Positions 9,238 through 18,110 of a stretch of DNA of 64,000 nucleotides are shown here, piece after piece. The stretch is taken from NCBI RefSeq assembly GCF_902833045.1, contig NZ_CADFDU010000005.1, forward strand, positions 372,583 through 436,582. Reading direction: 5' to 3'. The translations under genes and the position numbers were made by a program. A model generated the notes under the pieces. The model was not told the DNA's origin. It did not search any database and saw only the letters and a list, made by a program, of their open reading frames with translations. The stretch is from Burkholderia sp. BCC0322 (GTDB taxonomy: Bacteria > Pseudomonadota > Gammaproteobacteria > Burkholderiales > Burkholderiaceae). The first letter of the stretch is position 1, and each line of letters opens with the position of its first letter.

Positions 9238-10440
9238 TCAGGCCTCGACGTCGATGTAGTGGCGGATGATGCTGCGGATCAGGTCGGCGTCTTCCGCGCT
9301 GACCTTCGCATAGATCGTCGGCCCGGCGGCCGATTCGGGGTCGCCGGTGCGCAGCATCAGCTCGGCCCAGTCGATCAGGCGCCGCGTCGAGAACGCGCTG
9401 GCCAGATCCTCGCGGACGAACGCGGCGCGGCAGTCGGCCGCGATTGCCGCGAGCGTGTCGGCCATCGCCGCAGTCATGGCCGCGCCGAACGTGCGCTGCA
9501 GCACGCGCGCCTCGTCGGGGGGCGGCAGGTAGTCGAGGCGGTAGACGCGCCAGCGGTCGAGAAACGCCTCGTTCATCACGTTGGCGCCCTGGTACAGATG
9601 ACGGAACTGCCCCATCGCGCCCGCCGCATTGGCCGTCGCGAACAGCCGGAACGACGGATGCGGGACGACGATCTCGTTGCCTTTTTCCTTCAGCAACAGG
9701 CGGCCGGCCGGTTCGAGCACGGCCGTCAGCACCGCGAGGATCGCCGGTTCCGCGAAGTCGATTTCGTCGACGATGAGCCACAGCCCGTCACGCATCGCGG
9801 TCGGCAGCACGCCGTCGACCCAGATCGTCTCGCCTCCCTTGACGGTCCAGAACCCGACGAAGTCGCCGACCGTCGTCTGCCCGTTCATGTTCGAGCGCAG
9901 CACGCCATGGCCGGCCAGCGCGGCGGCCTGCTCGATGAGGCTCGTCTTGCCGGTGCCGGTGTGGCCGATCAGCAGGATGCGGCGGTTCTCGACGATGTCT
10001 TCCAGCACGTTCGTCGCGCGCGCGGTGAACAGGTAGGCCGGGTTCAGCGGCGGCACGAGCGGCCCGCCCGGGCCGCGCGGCATCGGCACGCTGCCCACCT
10101 GCACGACGTGCGCCGCAGCGCCGGCTGCCGCCGCTCGCGCAGCGTGCGCGCGGCGCAGGTCCGGCATGAACGCGCCGCGATGGGCGGGCGCCGCACGGTC
10201 GCCTGCTTCGCGCCGGACGAAGCCTTCCTGGATCCACTTGTGCAGCTTCGCATCGAGGTTGTCCGCATCGACGACCGTATCGACCGATGTGCTGCCGTCG
10301 GGCCGGTGATGCTGGATGCGGTACAGGTGCGCGCGTTCGGAGCGGCTGACGATCCATTGCCCGGCGGACGGGTCCGCCAGTTGACGATAGACGCCAAGTA
10401 CCGACGGGGCGGACGGCGGGGAATCAGCGGGTGCGTTCAT
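9238..10440 (-). CDS. CobS/MoxR-like AAA+ ATPase
   Basis: The 400-residue ATPase shows Walker A GHTGTGKTS, Walker B LWLIVDEIDFA, a sensor-1-like FRLFATANA and a C-terminal lid helix, the pattern of the MoxR/CobS AAA+ group that works with VWA proteins. The N-terminal ~110 residues are a separate segment (VYRQLADPSAGQW, then KLHKWIQEGFVRR) that may bind the client. ATG 10440 was chosen because coding-like sequence starts there; in-frame codons upstream look non-coding and no strong ribosome site is visible, so the start is uncertain. The VWA gene follows 4 bp later on the same strand. Confidence 0.85.
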   Translation of the reverse strand: MNAPADSPPSAPSVLGVYRQLADPSAGQWIVSRSERAHLYRIQHHRPDGSTSVDTVVDADNLDAKLHKWIQEGFVRREAGDRAAPAHRGAFMPDLRRAHAARAAAAGAAAHVVQVGSVPMPRGPGGPLVPPLNPAYLFTARATNVLEDIVENRRILLIGHTGTGKTSLIEQAAALAGHGVLRSNMNGQTTVGDFVGFWTVKGGETIWVDGVLPTAMRDGLWLIVDEIDFAEPAILAVLTAVLEPAGRLLLKEKGNEIVVPHPSFRLFATANAAGAMGQFRHLYQGANVMNEAFLDRWRVYRLDYLPPPDEARVLQRTFGAAMTAAMADTLAAIAADCRAAFVREDLASAFSTRRLIDWAELMLRTGDPESAAGPTIYAKVSAEDADLIRSIIRHYIDVEA

Positions 10441-10840
10441 GGTGGCGAGCGAGAGTGGGGCGGCCGGCGCTTCATGCCTGCAATGCATCGCGTCGATTGT
10501 AGATTTTTTTGTCGTGTAGGAGGGCATTCGCGCGGGAATCGATTCGCTGCGATCCGGCGCATCGGCCAGCCGGATCAGGCGAGCGCGATGGAGTATGCGT
10601 TGCGGCATGGTTTTTCGGCCCCCTCGGCTTGGCGCCGAACCGCTTTGGTCGCGCCGCTCCAGCGGCAAGGTCGCGGCTCGCGGGCCGTCACGCCTTGATC
10701 AACCGGGGGGAATTTCAGTACCTTAGCGGGCTTGATCGCCGGGTTTCGAGCGCGCGTCCTCGGGCGCGCTCGGCACGACATTCAGTTGCGCGCCGGTCGT
10801 CGAATCCGGCGAAGGAGGGTTGAGCGTGAAGGAGACAGGA
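10441..10840. other. intergenic region between the AAA+ gene and a GNAT gene
   Basis: This is a 400-bp stretch between divergent genes. An AT-rich run (GATTTTTTTGTCG, 10503-10515) could be part of the AAA+ promoter. No supported gene was seen. Confidence 0.4.
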
Positions 10841-11350
10841 ATGGACGAACAGGTGATTCGTCGCGCCAGTGCGCTCGATGCGCCGGCCGTGCTGGGGATC
10901 TTCGATGACGTGATAGCGTGGTTCGTTTCCATCGGCAACGAAGGGCAATGGGGCCGCGAGCCATGGTCGACGCAACCCAGGCGGATTGCGCTCGTGACCG
11001 AAGCCTGTGCGCTGCCCGACGCGTGGGTCGCGGAAGATCGGGACGGTCGCGTCCTGGGCGCATTGATCCTCGGCGAGTCCATGCCCTACGTGCCGCCGGC
11101 GACCGAGCCGGAGATCTATGTGCGCGTGCTGGTGGCGTCGCGCGATGCACGGGCGCGGGGTGTGGGCCGGCGCCTGATGGCCTTCGCGGATGAGCGCGCC
11201 CGGGCGGCCGGCGTGGGGCGCTTGCGGGTGGACTGCTATGGCGGCGGGACGGGCGCCTTGGTGCGCTTCTACGAGTCCTGCGGGTATGAGCGAATTTCAA
11301 CCTTCGACGTGGACGGCTGGCCGGGGCAGTTGTTGGGACGTAGCGTGTGA
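10841..11350 (+). CDS. GNAT-family N-acetyltransferase
   Basis: This acetyltransferase of about 169 residues has YVRVLVASRDARARGVGRRLM (beta4 and the pyrophosphate loop RGVGRR) and a C-terminal ALVRFYESCGYE segment typical of GNAT proteins. ATG 10841 has AAGGAGA six bases upstream. A GTG at 10826, preceded by AAGGAGG, is an alternative that adds five residues. The substrate is unknown and no neighbour suggests one. Confidence 0.82.
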   Translation: MDEQVIRRASALDAPAVLGIFDDVIAWFVSIGNEGQWGREPWSTQPRRIALVTEACALPDAWVAEDRDGRVLGALILGESMPYVPPATEPEIYVRVLVASRDARARGVGRRLMAFADERARAAGVGRLRVDCYGGGTGALVRFYESCGYERISTFDVDGWPGQLLGRSV

Positions 11351-11383
11351 CGGTGCGTGGCCGCGACTTTGCGTGCGGCCCAT

Positions 11384-11550
11384 CAGCCGACGGGCAACTC
11401 GCGGCCCATGAACAGGCCGCCGTACCGGGCGGCAATGGGGCGCTGCCGGTTCCGGCGCATCGTCGATGAAGCGTTTCAGGTCCTGCCGTTCGGCGGCATT
11501 CGCGTGGAAGATCGCCTTGAACGCGGTATTCGGTAGCCGCGAGAAGTAGC
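11384..11550 (-). pseudogene. possible decayed gene fragment
   Basis: On the minus strand two protein-like stretches occur in different frames: one reads SYFSRLPNTAFKAIFHANAA and continues AERQDLKRFIDDA, the other reads IAARYGGLFMGRELPVG and then a stop at 11384. This would suit a frameshifted C-terminal remnant. I do not recognise the family, so the call is tentative. Confidence 0.3.
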
Positions 11551-11581
11551 TGTGACGATCCTACGACGGGTCGAAACCGGG

Positions 11582-12103
11582 CTATTTCGTGTCCGGCCGG
11601 CTCCCGCCGATTTCGATCGACGTTTCCCAGCGGAAATAACCGGATACGGCGCCGTCGCGGTCGAACACGGCGAAATCGGCCGTACACGTGGTGGCACCCG
11701 CGGCCAGCACGTCGCTGCGCCAGTAGTGGTCCTTCATCGGCTGGCACGACGGATGCAGCAGGTCGTCGGCGACCGGCACCGGGGTGGCCGCATCGCGAAC
11801 TTCGGCTTCGATCGGCGTGACGATGCCCGCATCCTTCAGCGCGAACCGGACGAACAGCACGCTGGCTTCGGCGCGCAATGCCAGTGCGGTTTCGCGCAGG
11901 TGCAACTGGTCGCCGGGCGACAGGCCGGTAAAGAGCCGGCTGTCGTTGTGGCCGAGCTGCGCGGTGTCGCCCGGGCTCACCACGTAGAGGTGCCGGCCGT
12001 CGATCACGGTCGGCGCGTCGGGGTCCCGGCTCGCCTCGGGGTAGGCCGACAGCAGCGTGACGGCGTCGACGATCACGAGCACATCGCAACGAAGACCAGG
12101 CAT
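11582..12103 (-). CDS. AidA/PixA-family protein (second copy)
   Basis: The 173-residue protein belongs to the AidA/PixA inclusion-body family: VLVIVDAVTLLSAYP at the N terminus, VIDGRHLYVVSPGD, LHLRETALAL, and C-terminal PMKDHYWRSDVLAAG with YFRWETSIEIGG. It aligns segment by segment with the neighbouring protein encoded at 12169-12672 (for example HYWRSD versus NYYWSSE). In Burkholderia cenocepacia two such genes sit together and are quorum-sensing dependent; AidA is linked to nematode killing. It lies 65 bp downstream of its paralogue, probably in one transcript. The biochemical function is unknown. Confidence 0.85.
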   Translation of the reverse strand: MPGLRCDVLVIVDAVTLLSAYPEASRDPDAPTVIDGRHLYVVSPGDTAQLGHNDSRLFTGLSPGDQLHLRETALALRAEASVLFVRFALKDAGIVTPIEAEVRDAATPVPVADDLLHPSCQPMKDHYWRSDVLAAGATTCTADFAVFDRDGAVSGYFRWETSIEIGGSRPDTK

Positions 12104-12168
12104 GAGCGCTTCCTCCGCAACAAGTGGGTGACGCGGGCAGCCGCCGCGCGGCCGCCCGCCTGCCGCGA

Positions 12169-12672
12169 TCAGTTATGGATCGAGATGAACGGATCCCAGG
12201 AGAAGCAGCCCTGGCTCTGGCAGTTGCGATCGATGATCTGGAACTGGAAGTGATAGGTCACGCGGCCGACCTTCAGGCATTCCGACGACCAGTAGTAGTT
12301 CGCGACCTTTTGGCAGGTCGGCACGTCCGGCTTGCTGGTGTTCGGCACCGGAATCGACGCTTCCGCGACCCGCGGCGTGGGCGTCGAGATCAGTTCGTTG
12401 CCGACGTTGCCGATGAACTTGTAGAACACCACCTGGTTCTCGAAGCCGAGCGACAGGCTCGTTTCGCGCCAGCGGATCAGGTCGCCGACTTGCGCCTTCA
12501 GGTCGAGTTCGCCGCCCGCCTGCCCCGAAACCACGTTGTCCTGGTTGGTGACCATGTACACGTGCTTCCAGTCGATCAGCGTCGGGCTATTCGGATTCTT
12601 GCTGGGATTCGGATATTTTTTGAGAATGGTTTCGGTATCGAAAGAGACGAGCACATCGGTAACGCGTGACAT
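12169..12672 (-). CDS. aidA: AidA-family quorum-sensing-dependent protein
   Basis: The 167-residue protein starts MSRVTDVLVSFDTETILKKY and contains LIDWKHVYMVTNQDN, IRWRETSLSLGFENQVVFYK and a C-terminal NYYWSSECLKVG segment, the pattern of AidA of the B. cepacia complex. AidA is soluble, strongly induced by the CepIR quorum-sensing system and needed for slow killing of Caenorhabditis elegans in B. cenocepacia. The ATG is preceded by a purine-rich GGGAGCTTCT. A LuxR-type box lies about 150 bp upstream (12823-12838). The promoter region is markedly richer in A+T than its surroundings. Confidence 0.88.
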   Translation of the reverse strand: MSRVTDVLVSFDTETILKKYPNPSKNPNSPTLIDWKHVYMVTNQDNVVSGQAGGELDLKAQVGDLIRWRETSLSLGFENQVVFYKFIGNVGNELISTPTPRVAEASIPVPNTSKPDVPTCQKVANYYWSSECLKVGRVTYHFQFQIIDRNCQSQGCFSWDPFISIHN

Positions 12673-12822
12673 AGAAGCTCCCGTTTGAATGAATGGGACT
12701 TATTGTTGCGCGAATTGCTTCGTGCGGCCGCCATCGCCTTGTCCTGCAAGGCTTTGTTCCGATCAAGCCATGTGCAGTCGAGATGGCGAATGCAGGTTAT
12801 CCCGTTCGGTTAATTCCGGAAG

Positions 12823-12838
12823 CTGTAAAAGTAAACAG
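12823..12838 (-). promoter_or_regulatory. putative CepR (LuxR-type) box of aidA
   Basis: CTGTAAAAGTAAACAG is a CTG-N10-CAG dyad with CTGT/ACAG arms, the form of LuxR/CepR binding sites. It lies between the aidA start (12672) and the stop of the gtrA-like gene, so only aidA can be its target. A GATAAC -10-like element lies about 25-30 bp downstream on the minus strand, which would place the box just upstream of -35. Confidence 0.65.
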
Positions 12839-12941
12839 GGTATTTAATATTATTTCAATACGGTAATTTTAAAATTGAAGTCAATCGATTTGATGCATTA
12901 CTAAAATGTTGCGATATTGAACCTCTTAATTGAGCGGCCGC

Positions 12942-13355
12942 TTATTTTCGGGCGGCGGGGAGAGGGATGACTTGCCGGTAGGTCCAGAACCGGTGCAGCA
13001 CGAACGTGGTCGGCGGAACCAGCAGCGCGATCGCGACGATGCTCATCCCGCGGGACACGTCGAGCGCTTCGGCAGCCCGCGCGAGCAGCATCGTTTCGAC
13101 GAAGCCGGCCAGCGTGACCGCGAGAAAGCGCACCGCGTTGCGCGTGCCCACCGTCGACGAGAAGCTCCACAGCGTATTCGCGAGATACGAGAACGCCGTC
13201 GCGCAGAGGAAGGCGATCGCGTTCGCCGTCACCAGCGTTGCATCGAGCCGCGCGAACAGCGCCGCCGCGACCAGCGTGTGGATCGCGGTCGAGCCGAGCC
13301 CGGACACGCCGAAGCGCACGAGCCGCGTGCGTTCGCCATGGAGCAGGCCGATCAT
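12942..13355 (-). CDS. GtrA-family membrane protein (putative lipid-linked sugar flippase)
   Basis: The 137-residue protein has four predicted membrane segments and the GtrA signature start LVRFGVSGLGSTAIHTLV, with NTLWSFSS in the middle and VLHRFWTYR at the end. GtrA proteins are thought to flip bactoprenol-linked glucose across the inner membrane. It follows the GtrB-like gene by 15 bp and is the last gene of the four-gene operon. Confidence 0.87.
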   Translation of the reverse strand: MIGLLHGERTRLVRFGVSGLGSTAIHTLVAAALFARLDATLVTANAIAFLCATAFSYLANTLWSFSSTVGTRNAVRFLAVTLAGFVETMLLARAAEALDVSRGMSIVAIALLVPPTTFVLHRFWTYRQVIPLPAARK

Positions 13356-13370
13356 GGCCGCCGGCGCGCG

Positions 13371-14414
13371 TCAGCGTACGCCGATCCGCGCACGGGCCGG
13401 CTGCGCGCGCCGGCGTGCGGTCTGGCGGCGCGCATCGCGCGCGACCCGGAGGTCGATCACCTTGCTGTGCGCCTGGTAGCGGCGGCGGATCAGGTAGACG
13501 GGCCGTTGCTTCGACTCGTCGTAGATCCGCCCGATGTATTCGCCGACGACACCGATCCCGATGAGCTCGATCCCGCCGATGAACAGCGTGACCGAGATCA
13601 GCGACGCGTAGCCGAGCACCGCATTGCCGAACAGCAAGGTGCGAACGATGATGAACAAGCCGTACAGGAACGAGAGCGCGGCGATGCCGCCGCCGATGTA
13701 GGTCCAGCTGCGCAGCGGCACGGTACTGAAGCTGGTGATGCCTTCCAGCGCGAAATTCCAAAGCTTCCAGCCGGAGAACTTCGAGTGCCCGGCGCTGCGC
13801 GCATCGCGCTGGTATTCGACGATCACGGTCTGGTAGCCGACCCACGCGAACAGCCCCTTCATGAAGCGATGCCGCTCGGGCAGGTTCCGCAGCGCGTTCA
13901 CGACCTTGCGGTCCATCAGCCGGAAGTCGCCGACGTTCTCCGGCAGTTTCACGTCCGACAGCAAGTTGTGCACGCGATAGTAGATCGCGGCCGCCGTGCG
14001 TTTCGCGAACGAATCGCACGCACGGTTGCTGCGCTTCGCGGCGACGACTTCCGCGCCGTCGCGCCAGTGCTCGATCATCACCGGAATCAGGCCAGGCGGA
14101 TCCTGCAGGTCGGCGTCGAGCGGAATCACGGCATCGCCGAGGGCTTCGTCGAGGCCGGCCGTGAGCGCGGCTTCCTTGCCGAAGTTGCGGGTGAGATCGA
14201 TCACGCGCACGCGCCGCTCGCCGGTGCTGATCCGGATCAGCCGTTCGAGCGTGTCGTCGCGGCTGCCGTCGTTCACGCAGACGATTTCAAAACGGATCGC
14301 GTCGATGGACGTCATCAGCGGAATCACGACGTCGAAGAAGCGCTCGACGGCCTCGCCTTCGTTATAGAACGGTACGACCAGCGATACGAGCGGTGTATAG
14401 AGCGATTCCCGCAT
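13371..14414 (-). CDS. GtrB-like bactoprenol glycosyltransferase (GT2)
   Basis: The 347-residue enzyme has a GT-A domain beginning LVSLVVPFYNEGEAVERFF, with VNDGSRDDT, ALTAGLDEAL and the DxD motif PLDADLQDPP. Two C-terminal membrane helices (about 240-310) are followed by GVVGEYIGRIYDESKQRP, typical of GtrB/DPM1-type transferases that load undecaprenyl phosphate with a sugar. The very C terminus (after ~315) is Arg-rich. With the adjacent GtrA-like flippase and two GT-C transferases it forms a complete surface-glycan modification module. Confidence 0.9.
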   Translation of the reverse strand: MRESLYTPLVSLVVPFYNEGEAVERFFDVVIPLMTSIDAIRFEIVCVNDGSRDDTLERLIRISTGERRVRVIDLTRNFGKEAALTAGLDEALGDAVIPLDADLQDPPGLIPVMIEHWRDGAEVVAAKRSNRACDSFAKRTAAAIYYRVHNLLSDVKLPENVGDFRLMDRKVVNALRNLPERHRFMKGLFAWVGYQTVIVEYQRDARSAGHSKFSGWKLWNFALEGITSFSTVPLRSWTYIGGGIAALSFLYGLFIIVRTLLFGNAVLGYASLISVTLFIGGIELIGIGVVGEYIGRIYDESKQRPVYLIRRRYQAHSKVIDLRVARDARRQTARRRAQPARARIGVR

Positions 14415-14439
14415 GATGATTCCCCTTGTGATGTCCGTT

Positions 14440-15819
14440 TCACCGATGCGTGCCGATGGTGGGTCGGCCGGTGCGGCGCAATCCGTACGCCGGGCGGTGG
14501 TGCGTTCTGGCCTGATGGGCGAACGCGGTTTCGGTCGAGTGATCGCGTGCGTCCGGCATCGACGGCACGTCGCGTCGTTCCCGGCCGATCCGGCTGACGA
14601 GCAGCCCCAGCGACGCCAGCGTGACGAGCGGCATGAACTGGAACGACAGATGTGGCACGACCACGAGGCCCGCGAGCGGCGTGAGCCACAGCAGCATCAG
14701 CCATTCGCGATCGAAACGCCGCCAGCCGTGCGTCCACGCATAGCGCGCGTACCACGCGATCACGATGCCGTACCAGGTCAGGTCGTAGTCGTACAGATAG
14801 GGGCTGACGAGCAGGCAGGCGCACGCGAGGGTCGCGGCGCGCAGCGCGTACGAGCATGCGCCGCGCCATGCGTAGACGACGGCGAGCGCCGCGATCGCCG
14901 CGGACAGCAGCTGCAGGCCGCTGGCGACGTAGGCGGGCCAGCCCGCCAGCGCGGCCAGCGCGAACACGGTAGGCATCCGCGTGAGCTTCGCGTGGCCGGT
15001 GCCGACGACCTGGTAGACGTCGTGCATCCCGTGTGCGAATGCGATCCACGAGTCGGTGCCGAACGCGAGCGTGGCGAGCGCGACGCACGCGGCGATCGTC
15101 GCGGCCCACGCGGCCAGCGCGCGCCACTGGCCGGCACACAGCAGCGCGAGCGGGAACAGGATGGCCATCTGCGGCTTCATCATCAACATGCCGAAGCAGA
15201 TTCCGGCCCACACGGGGCGACGATTCAGGAGCAGCAGGCCGAGGCCGCCGAGCGTGGCGGTAAACAGGCTGGTTTGCCCGACGACGATGGTCACGAATGC
15301 GGCGGGGAAGGCCAGCGCGCACAGCCACGCGGTGCCGCGCTGCACGGTCGAATGAATGACGGCGGCGAACAGCGCGTACGTGACGCCCAGCCAGAGCACG
15401 ACCGCCAGCGTGTACGGAAGCCAGCCGAGCGGCATGACCAGCAACAGCATGCTGGGCGGATAGAGCCACAGAAGCACGCCGTCGTCGAGAGTGATTCCCG
15501 GCACGGCGAGTTGCTGGATCGCAAACAGCGCGTTGAAATGCCAGACATCGGCGGCACGCCCGTGCGCGGCGAGCCAGGCCGCGCTCCAGATCGCGGAGAA
15601 ATCCTGCGACAGCGGAACCAGCGAAGCGCCATGCTGCAAGTACAGCCGGGCGATGTAGATGCCGACGCACAGCAGCTCGGCCAGCAACGCCCCGCCGGCA
15701 TAGACGCGCACGCGATCGCGATTGAGCCAGTGAGGGTAACGGCGCGGGCCCGCGATCGGGAGTTCCGGATGGGCATCCATCGCGGGGTGGGCGTGGCGAA
15801 CGGAAAGGGGCGTCTTCAT
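14440..15819 (-). CDS. GT87-type integral membrane glycosyltransferase (second of pair)
   Basis: The 459-residue polytopic protein belongs to the GT87/DUF2029 group of GT-C transferases, which use polyprenyl-linked sugars on the outer face of the membrane. The first-loop acidic site is within DFSAIWSAAWLAAHGRAADV, and LYPPSMLLLVMPLG and GMLMMKPQMAILFP are conserved with its neighbour. Start ATG 15819 overlaps the stop of the upstream gene (ATGA), implying translational coupling. It is probably a terminal transferase working with GtrA/GtrB; the acceptor (LPS, exopolysaccharide or glycoprotein) is unknown. Confidence 0.83.
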   Translation of the reverse strand: MKTPLSVRHAHPAMDAHPELPIAGPRRYPHWLNRDRVRVYAGGALLAELLCVGIYIARLYLQHGASLVPLSQDFSAIWSAAWLAAHGRAADVWHFNALFAIQQLAVPGITLDDGVLLWLYPPSMLLLVMPLGWLPYTLAVVLWLGVTYALFAAVIHSTVQRGTAWLCALAFPAAFVTIVVGQTSLFTATLGGLGLLLLNRRPVWAGICFGMLMMKPQMAILFPLALLCAGQWRALAAWAATIAACVALATLAFGTDSWIAFAHGMHDVYQVVGTGHAKLTRMPTVFALAALAGWPAYVASGLQLLSAAIAALAVVYAWRGACSYALRAATLACACLLVSPYLYDYDLTWYGIVIAWYARYAWTHGWRRFDREWLMLLWLTPLAGLVVVPHLSFQFMPLVTLASLGLLVSRIGRERRDVPSMPDARDHSTETAFAHQARTHHRPAYGLRRTGRPTIGTHR

Positions 15820-17057
15820 CGCGAATTCCGGGGCGAGTGCCGCACCGTGCGGCGAACGACGACGAACAGCACGGCAAGCAGGACGACCGGGCCGATCTGC
15901 GGCAGCTTCATCAACCGGTTCAGCATCTCGAAGATCGGCAGCAGCCAGGCGAGCACGATCACCGCCTGGTCGCCGGGCCGCCAGCCTGCCTCGAAACCAT
16001 GGGCGATCAGGCAGAAGATCGCGATCCCGAGCCAGGTCAGTTCGTAGTGCCACAGATAGGGCGTAGTCAGCAAGGTGGCGACGGAGAGTGCGGCGCCGCG
16101 CAAGCGCATGTCGGGCGTGCGGCGCCACACGTCGACGGTGGCCGCGATGGCGAGCAGGGCGACCGCCGCCTGCGCGGCGAGCGCGACCGGCACCGACATG
16201 CCGGCGAGCCGCAGCGCGGCGAACGGCGTCGGCGACGCGAGCCAGTACGACGGCAGCATGAAATGCTGGTCACGCACCGTCGACACGGCTTCGGCGAGCC
16301 CATGCAGCGCGCCGGCGCCGGTCAGCGCGATCCCGGCCGCCGCGAACAGCGTCGCGCTGATTGCCGCGGCGCCGAACGCGCGCCACGCACGCGCCGCGAT
16401 CAGCGCGAACGGGAACACGACGGCCAGCTGCGGCTTGATCGCGAGCAGCCCGATCAGCACGCCGGCCGCGACCGGGCGCTTGCCGAGCAGATGCAGCGCG
16501 AGTGCGGCGAGGCCGGCGGTCAGGATGCTGTTCTGGCCGAACAGTGCGGACAGGCACACCGCCGAATACGCGATCACGACGAGCGCCGCGGCGCGCGGCA
16601 CCGGAAGATGCGCGCGCAATCCCGACAACCGCGAGATGGCGAACGCGTAGCATAAAAGACTGCCCGCGGAAAAGAGAACGTAAGCGGGCAGGAAAGGCAC
16701 AAGGGCAACCGGCGCGATGAACAGCAACATCGTCGGCGGATAGAGCCAGGGAAGCGGCCGATGCTGCAGATACGCACCGAAGTGCGCGGATTCGGCCTGC
16801 AGGAATGACGAGGCGTCGTAGGCCGATGCGGCATGGCCTTGCAACACGAGATGCGATGCGGTCCAGAACACGGAGAAGTCGATACCCGGGCGAACCGTGT
16901 CGCTCGAGGTAAAACCATTGGACACGACACCCCACACGACCGCCAACGCGACGAAGAGCATCAGCATGATGCAGCTGTACGGAATGATCCGGTCGGCTGT
17001 CAGCCATTGCGCACGGCGCATGGCGCGAACGCGCGTCCAACGATCGGCTGTGTACAT
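15816..17057 (-). CDS. GT87-type integral membrane glycosyltransferase (first of pair)
   Basis: The 413-residue polytopic protein is paralogous to the next gene: DFSVFWTASHLVLQGHAASAY, WLYPPTMLLFIAPVAL and GLLAIKPQLAVVFPFAL line up with its motifs. The same acidic first loop is expected to hold the catalytic Asp. The ATG at 17057 has GGGGAA seven bases upstream and is the first gene of the operon, divergent from the Tad locus about 1 kb away. Specific substrate and acceptor are unknown. Confidence 0.83.
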   Translation of the reverse strand: MYTADRWTRVRAMRRAQWLTADRIIPYSCIMLMLFVALAVVWGVVSNGFTSSDTVRPGIDFSVFWTASHLVLQGHAASAYDASSFLQAESAHFGAYLQHRPLPWLYPPTMLLFIAPVALVPFLPAYVLFSAGSLLCYAFAISRLSGLRAHLPVPRAAALVVIAYSAVCLSALFGQNSILTAGLAALALHLLGKRPVAAGVLIGLLAIKPQLAVVFPFALIAARAWRAFGAAAISATLFAAAGIALTGAGALHGLAEAVSTVRDQHFMLPSYWLASPTPFAALRLAGMSVPVALAAQAAVALLAIAATVDVWRRTPDMRLRGAALSVATLLTTPYLWHYELTWLGIAIFCLIAHGFEAGWRPGDQAVIVLAWLLPIFEMLNRLMKLPQIGPVVLLAVLFVVVRRTVRHSPRNSR

Positions 17058-18110
17058 GATTCCCCGTATGTGTGTAGAGGCTGCCTGGCGTGTCGCAGCC
17101 GTTCGATGTTGTCGTGCCTGCGGATCGAATCGCGCTCAAATGGCGCTGTCCGGTGAATTCATTGTTGAAGAAAAAACCGCGTGATGCAAACCGCTCACTG
17201 AAAGCCGGTATCTGGATTGACCGATGACGCACGTGAAAACCGCGTTTTCCGGGTTGAAAAATCGATGCGGGGGCATTTCATGTTTCTGCTTTGAAACATT
17301 CGGCCATTTTGACCGGCTCCGCATCCTGCCGTCGGCATGACACGCAGGCCGCCTAGCGCGTTCGGGAAAGTCCCGAGTAAAAATTTTTGACCCTTGGCAC
17401 AGCGCGGCGGCGGGCATTTCGGCTTACGACGCTTGCGGGAAAACATATGTCAAATTTGAAACATTTCGCGTATCGGGCCCCCGGCCGCGGAACGCCGGCA
17501 TCGCCGGAACCCTTGATGCGCCTCGATTTCGCTCCGGGTGGCCCGCTCTTTGCGTAAGCGTTGGCACGGCAGTCGACGAGGTGACGATCAGGCGGTTCCG
17601 GCAAAAAAATCAGACGGAACCCGCTTCGGAGTCACCCGCGGAAAGGCAGGCCGGAGCGCATCGGGGAATACGCAGCTCCAGGCCGATCAACCGCACGAGG
17701 TTTCGTCGAGTGACCAATGAGGCCCGGTATCGTCAGGGCAATAAGAAATTGGCATGGCCAAAGACGGGGAATAAAAATGAAAGACCACAGCACATCGCGG
17801 TTCGCAAACCGCGTTAAAGACACATTGCAGCTTTGCGGGGCGTTTCTCTCCCGTTCAACTGGATTCCATGCGTCGAACGGCAGTCGTGCCGTTCAGGTCG
17901 ATCGGATCGCCCGGTTCATCCGGCCGGTCGCACCGTACACGCCTCTCTCGCGCTCTGCCTCACTGATACCCGTTCGCACGGACAGGGGTGTGTATCCCCG
18001 TTCCCGCGGCTGAGCGGCGCGTTCCGATTTTTCGAGTAGTGCCGGTGGTGCCCGTCCCGACGTCCTGGAGGACGACGGGTAATTCATAGCAGTCCGAAAG
18101 GAGATTACTT
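17058..18110. other. 1.05-kb divergent regulatory region between the GT87 operon and the flp locus
   Basis: No supported gene was seen. The part near 17150-17470 is AT-richer than the coding regions. It holds the 11-bp direct repeat TTTGAAACATT at 17290-17300 and 17455-17465; the second copy overlaps the palindrome TCAAATTTGA (17450-17459). These may be regulator sites for the GT operon and/or the pilins. A clear sigma-70 or sigma-54 promoter could not be assigned. Confidence 0.5.
18051..18079 (+). promoter_or_regulatory. leader hairpin upstream of flp1
   Basis: CCCGT and ACGGG enclose an inner CGTCC-TGGA-GGACG stem with a small bulge, 17 bp before the GAAAGGAGAT ribosome site of the first pilin. 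It could act in mRNA stability or translation control. Confidence 0.35.

Noticed and set aside
17538-18013. Small open frames in the region upstream of flp
   Set aside because: No ribosome sites or recognisable sequence; proline/arginine-rich frames typical of non-coding GC-rich DNA.
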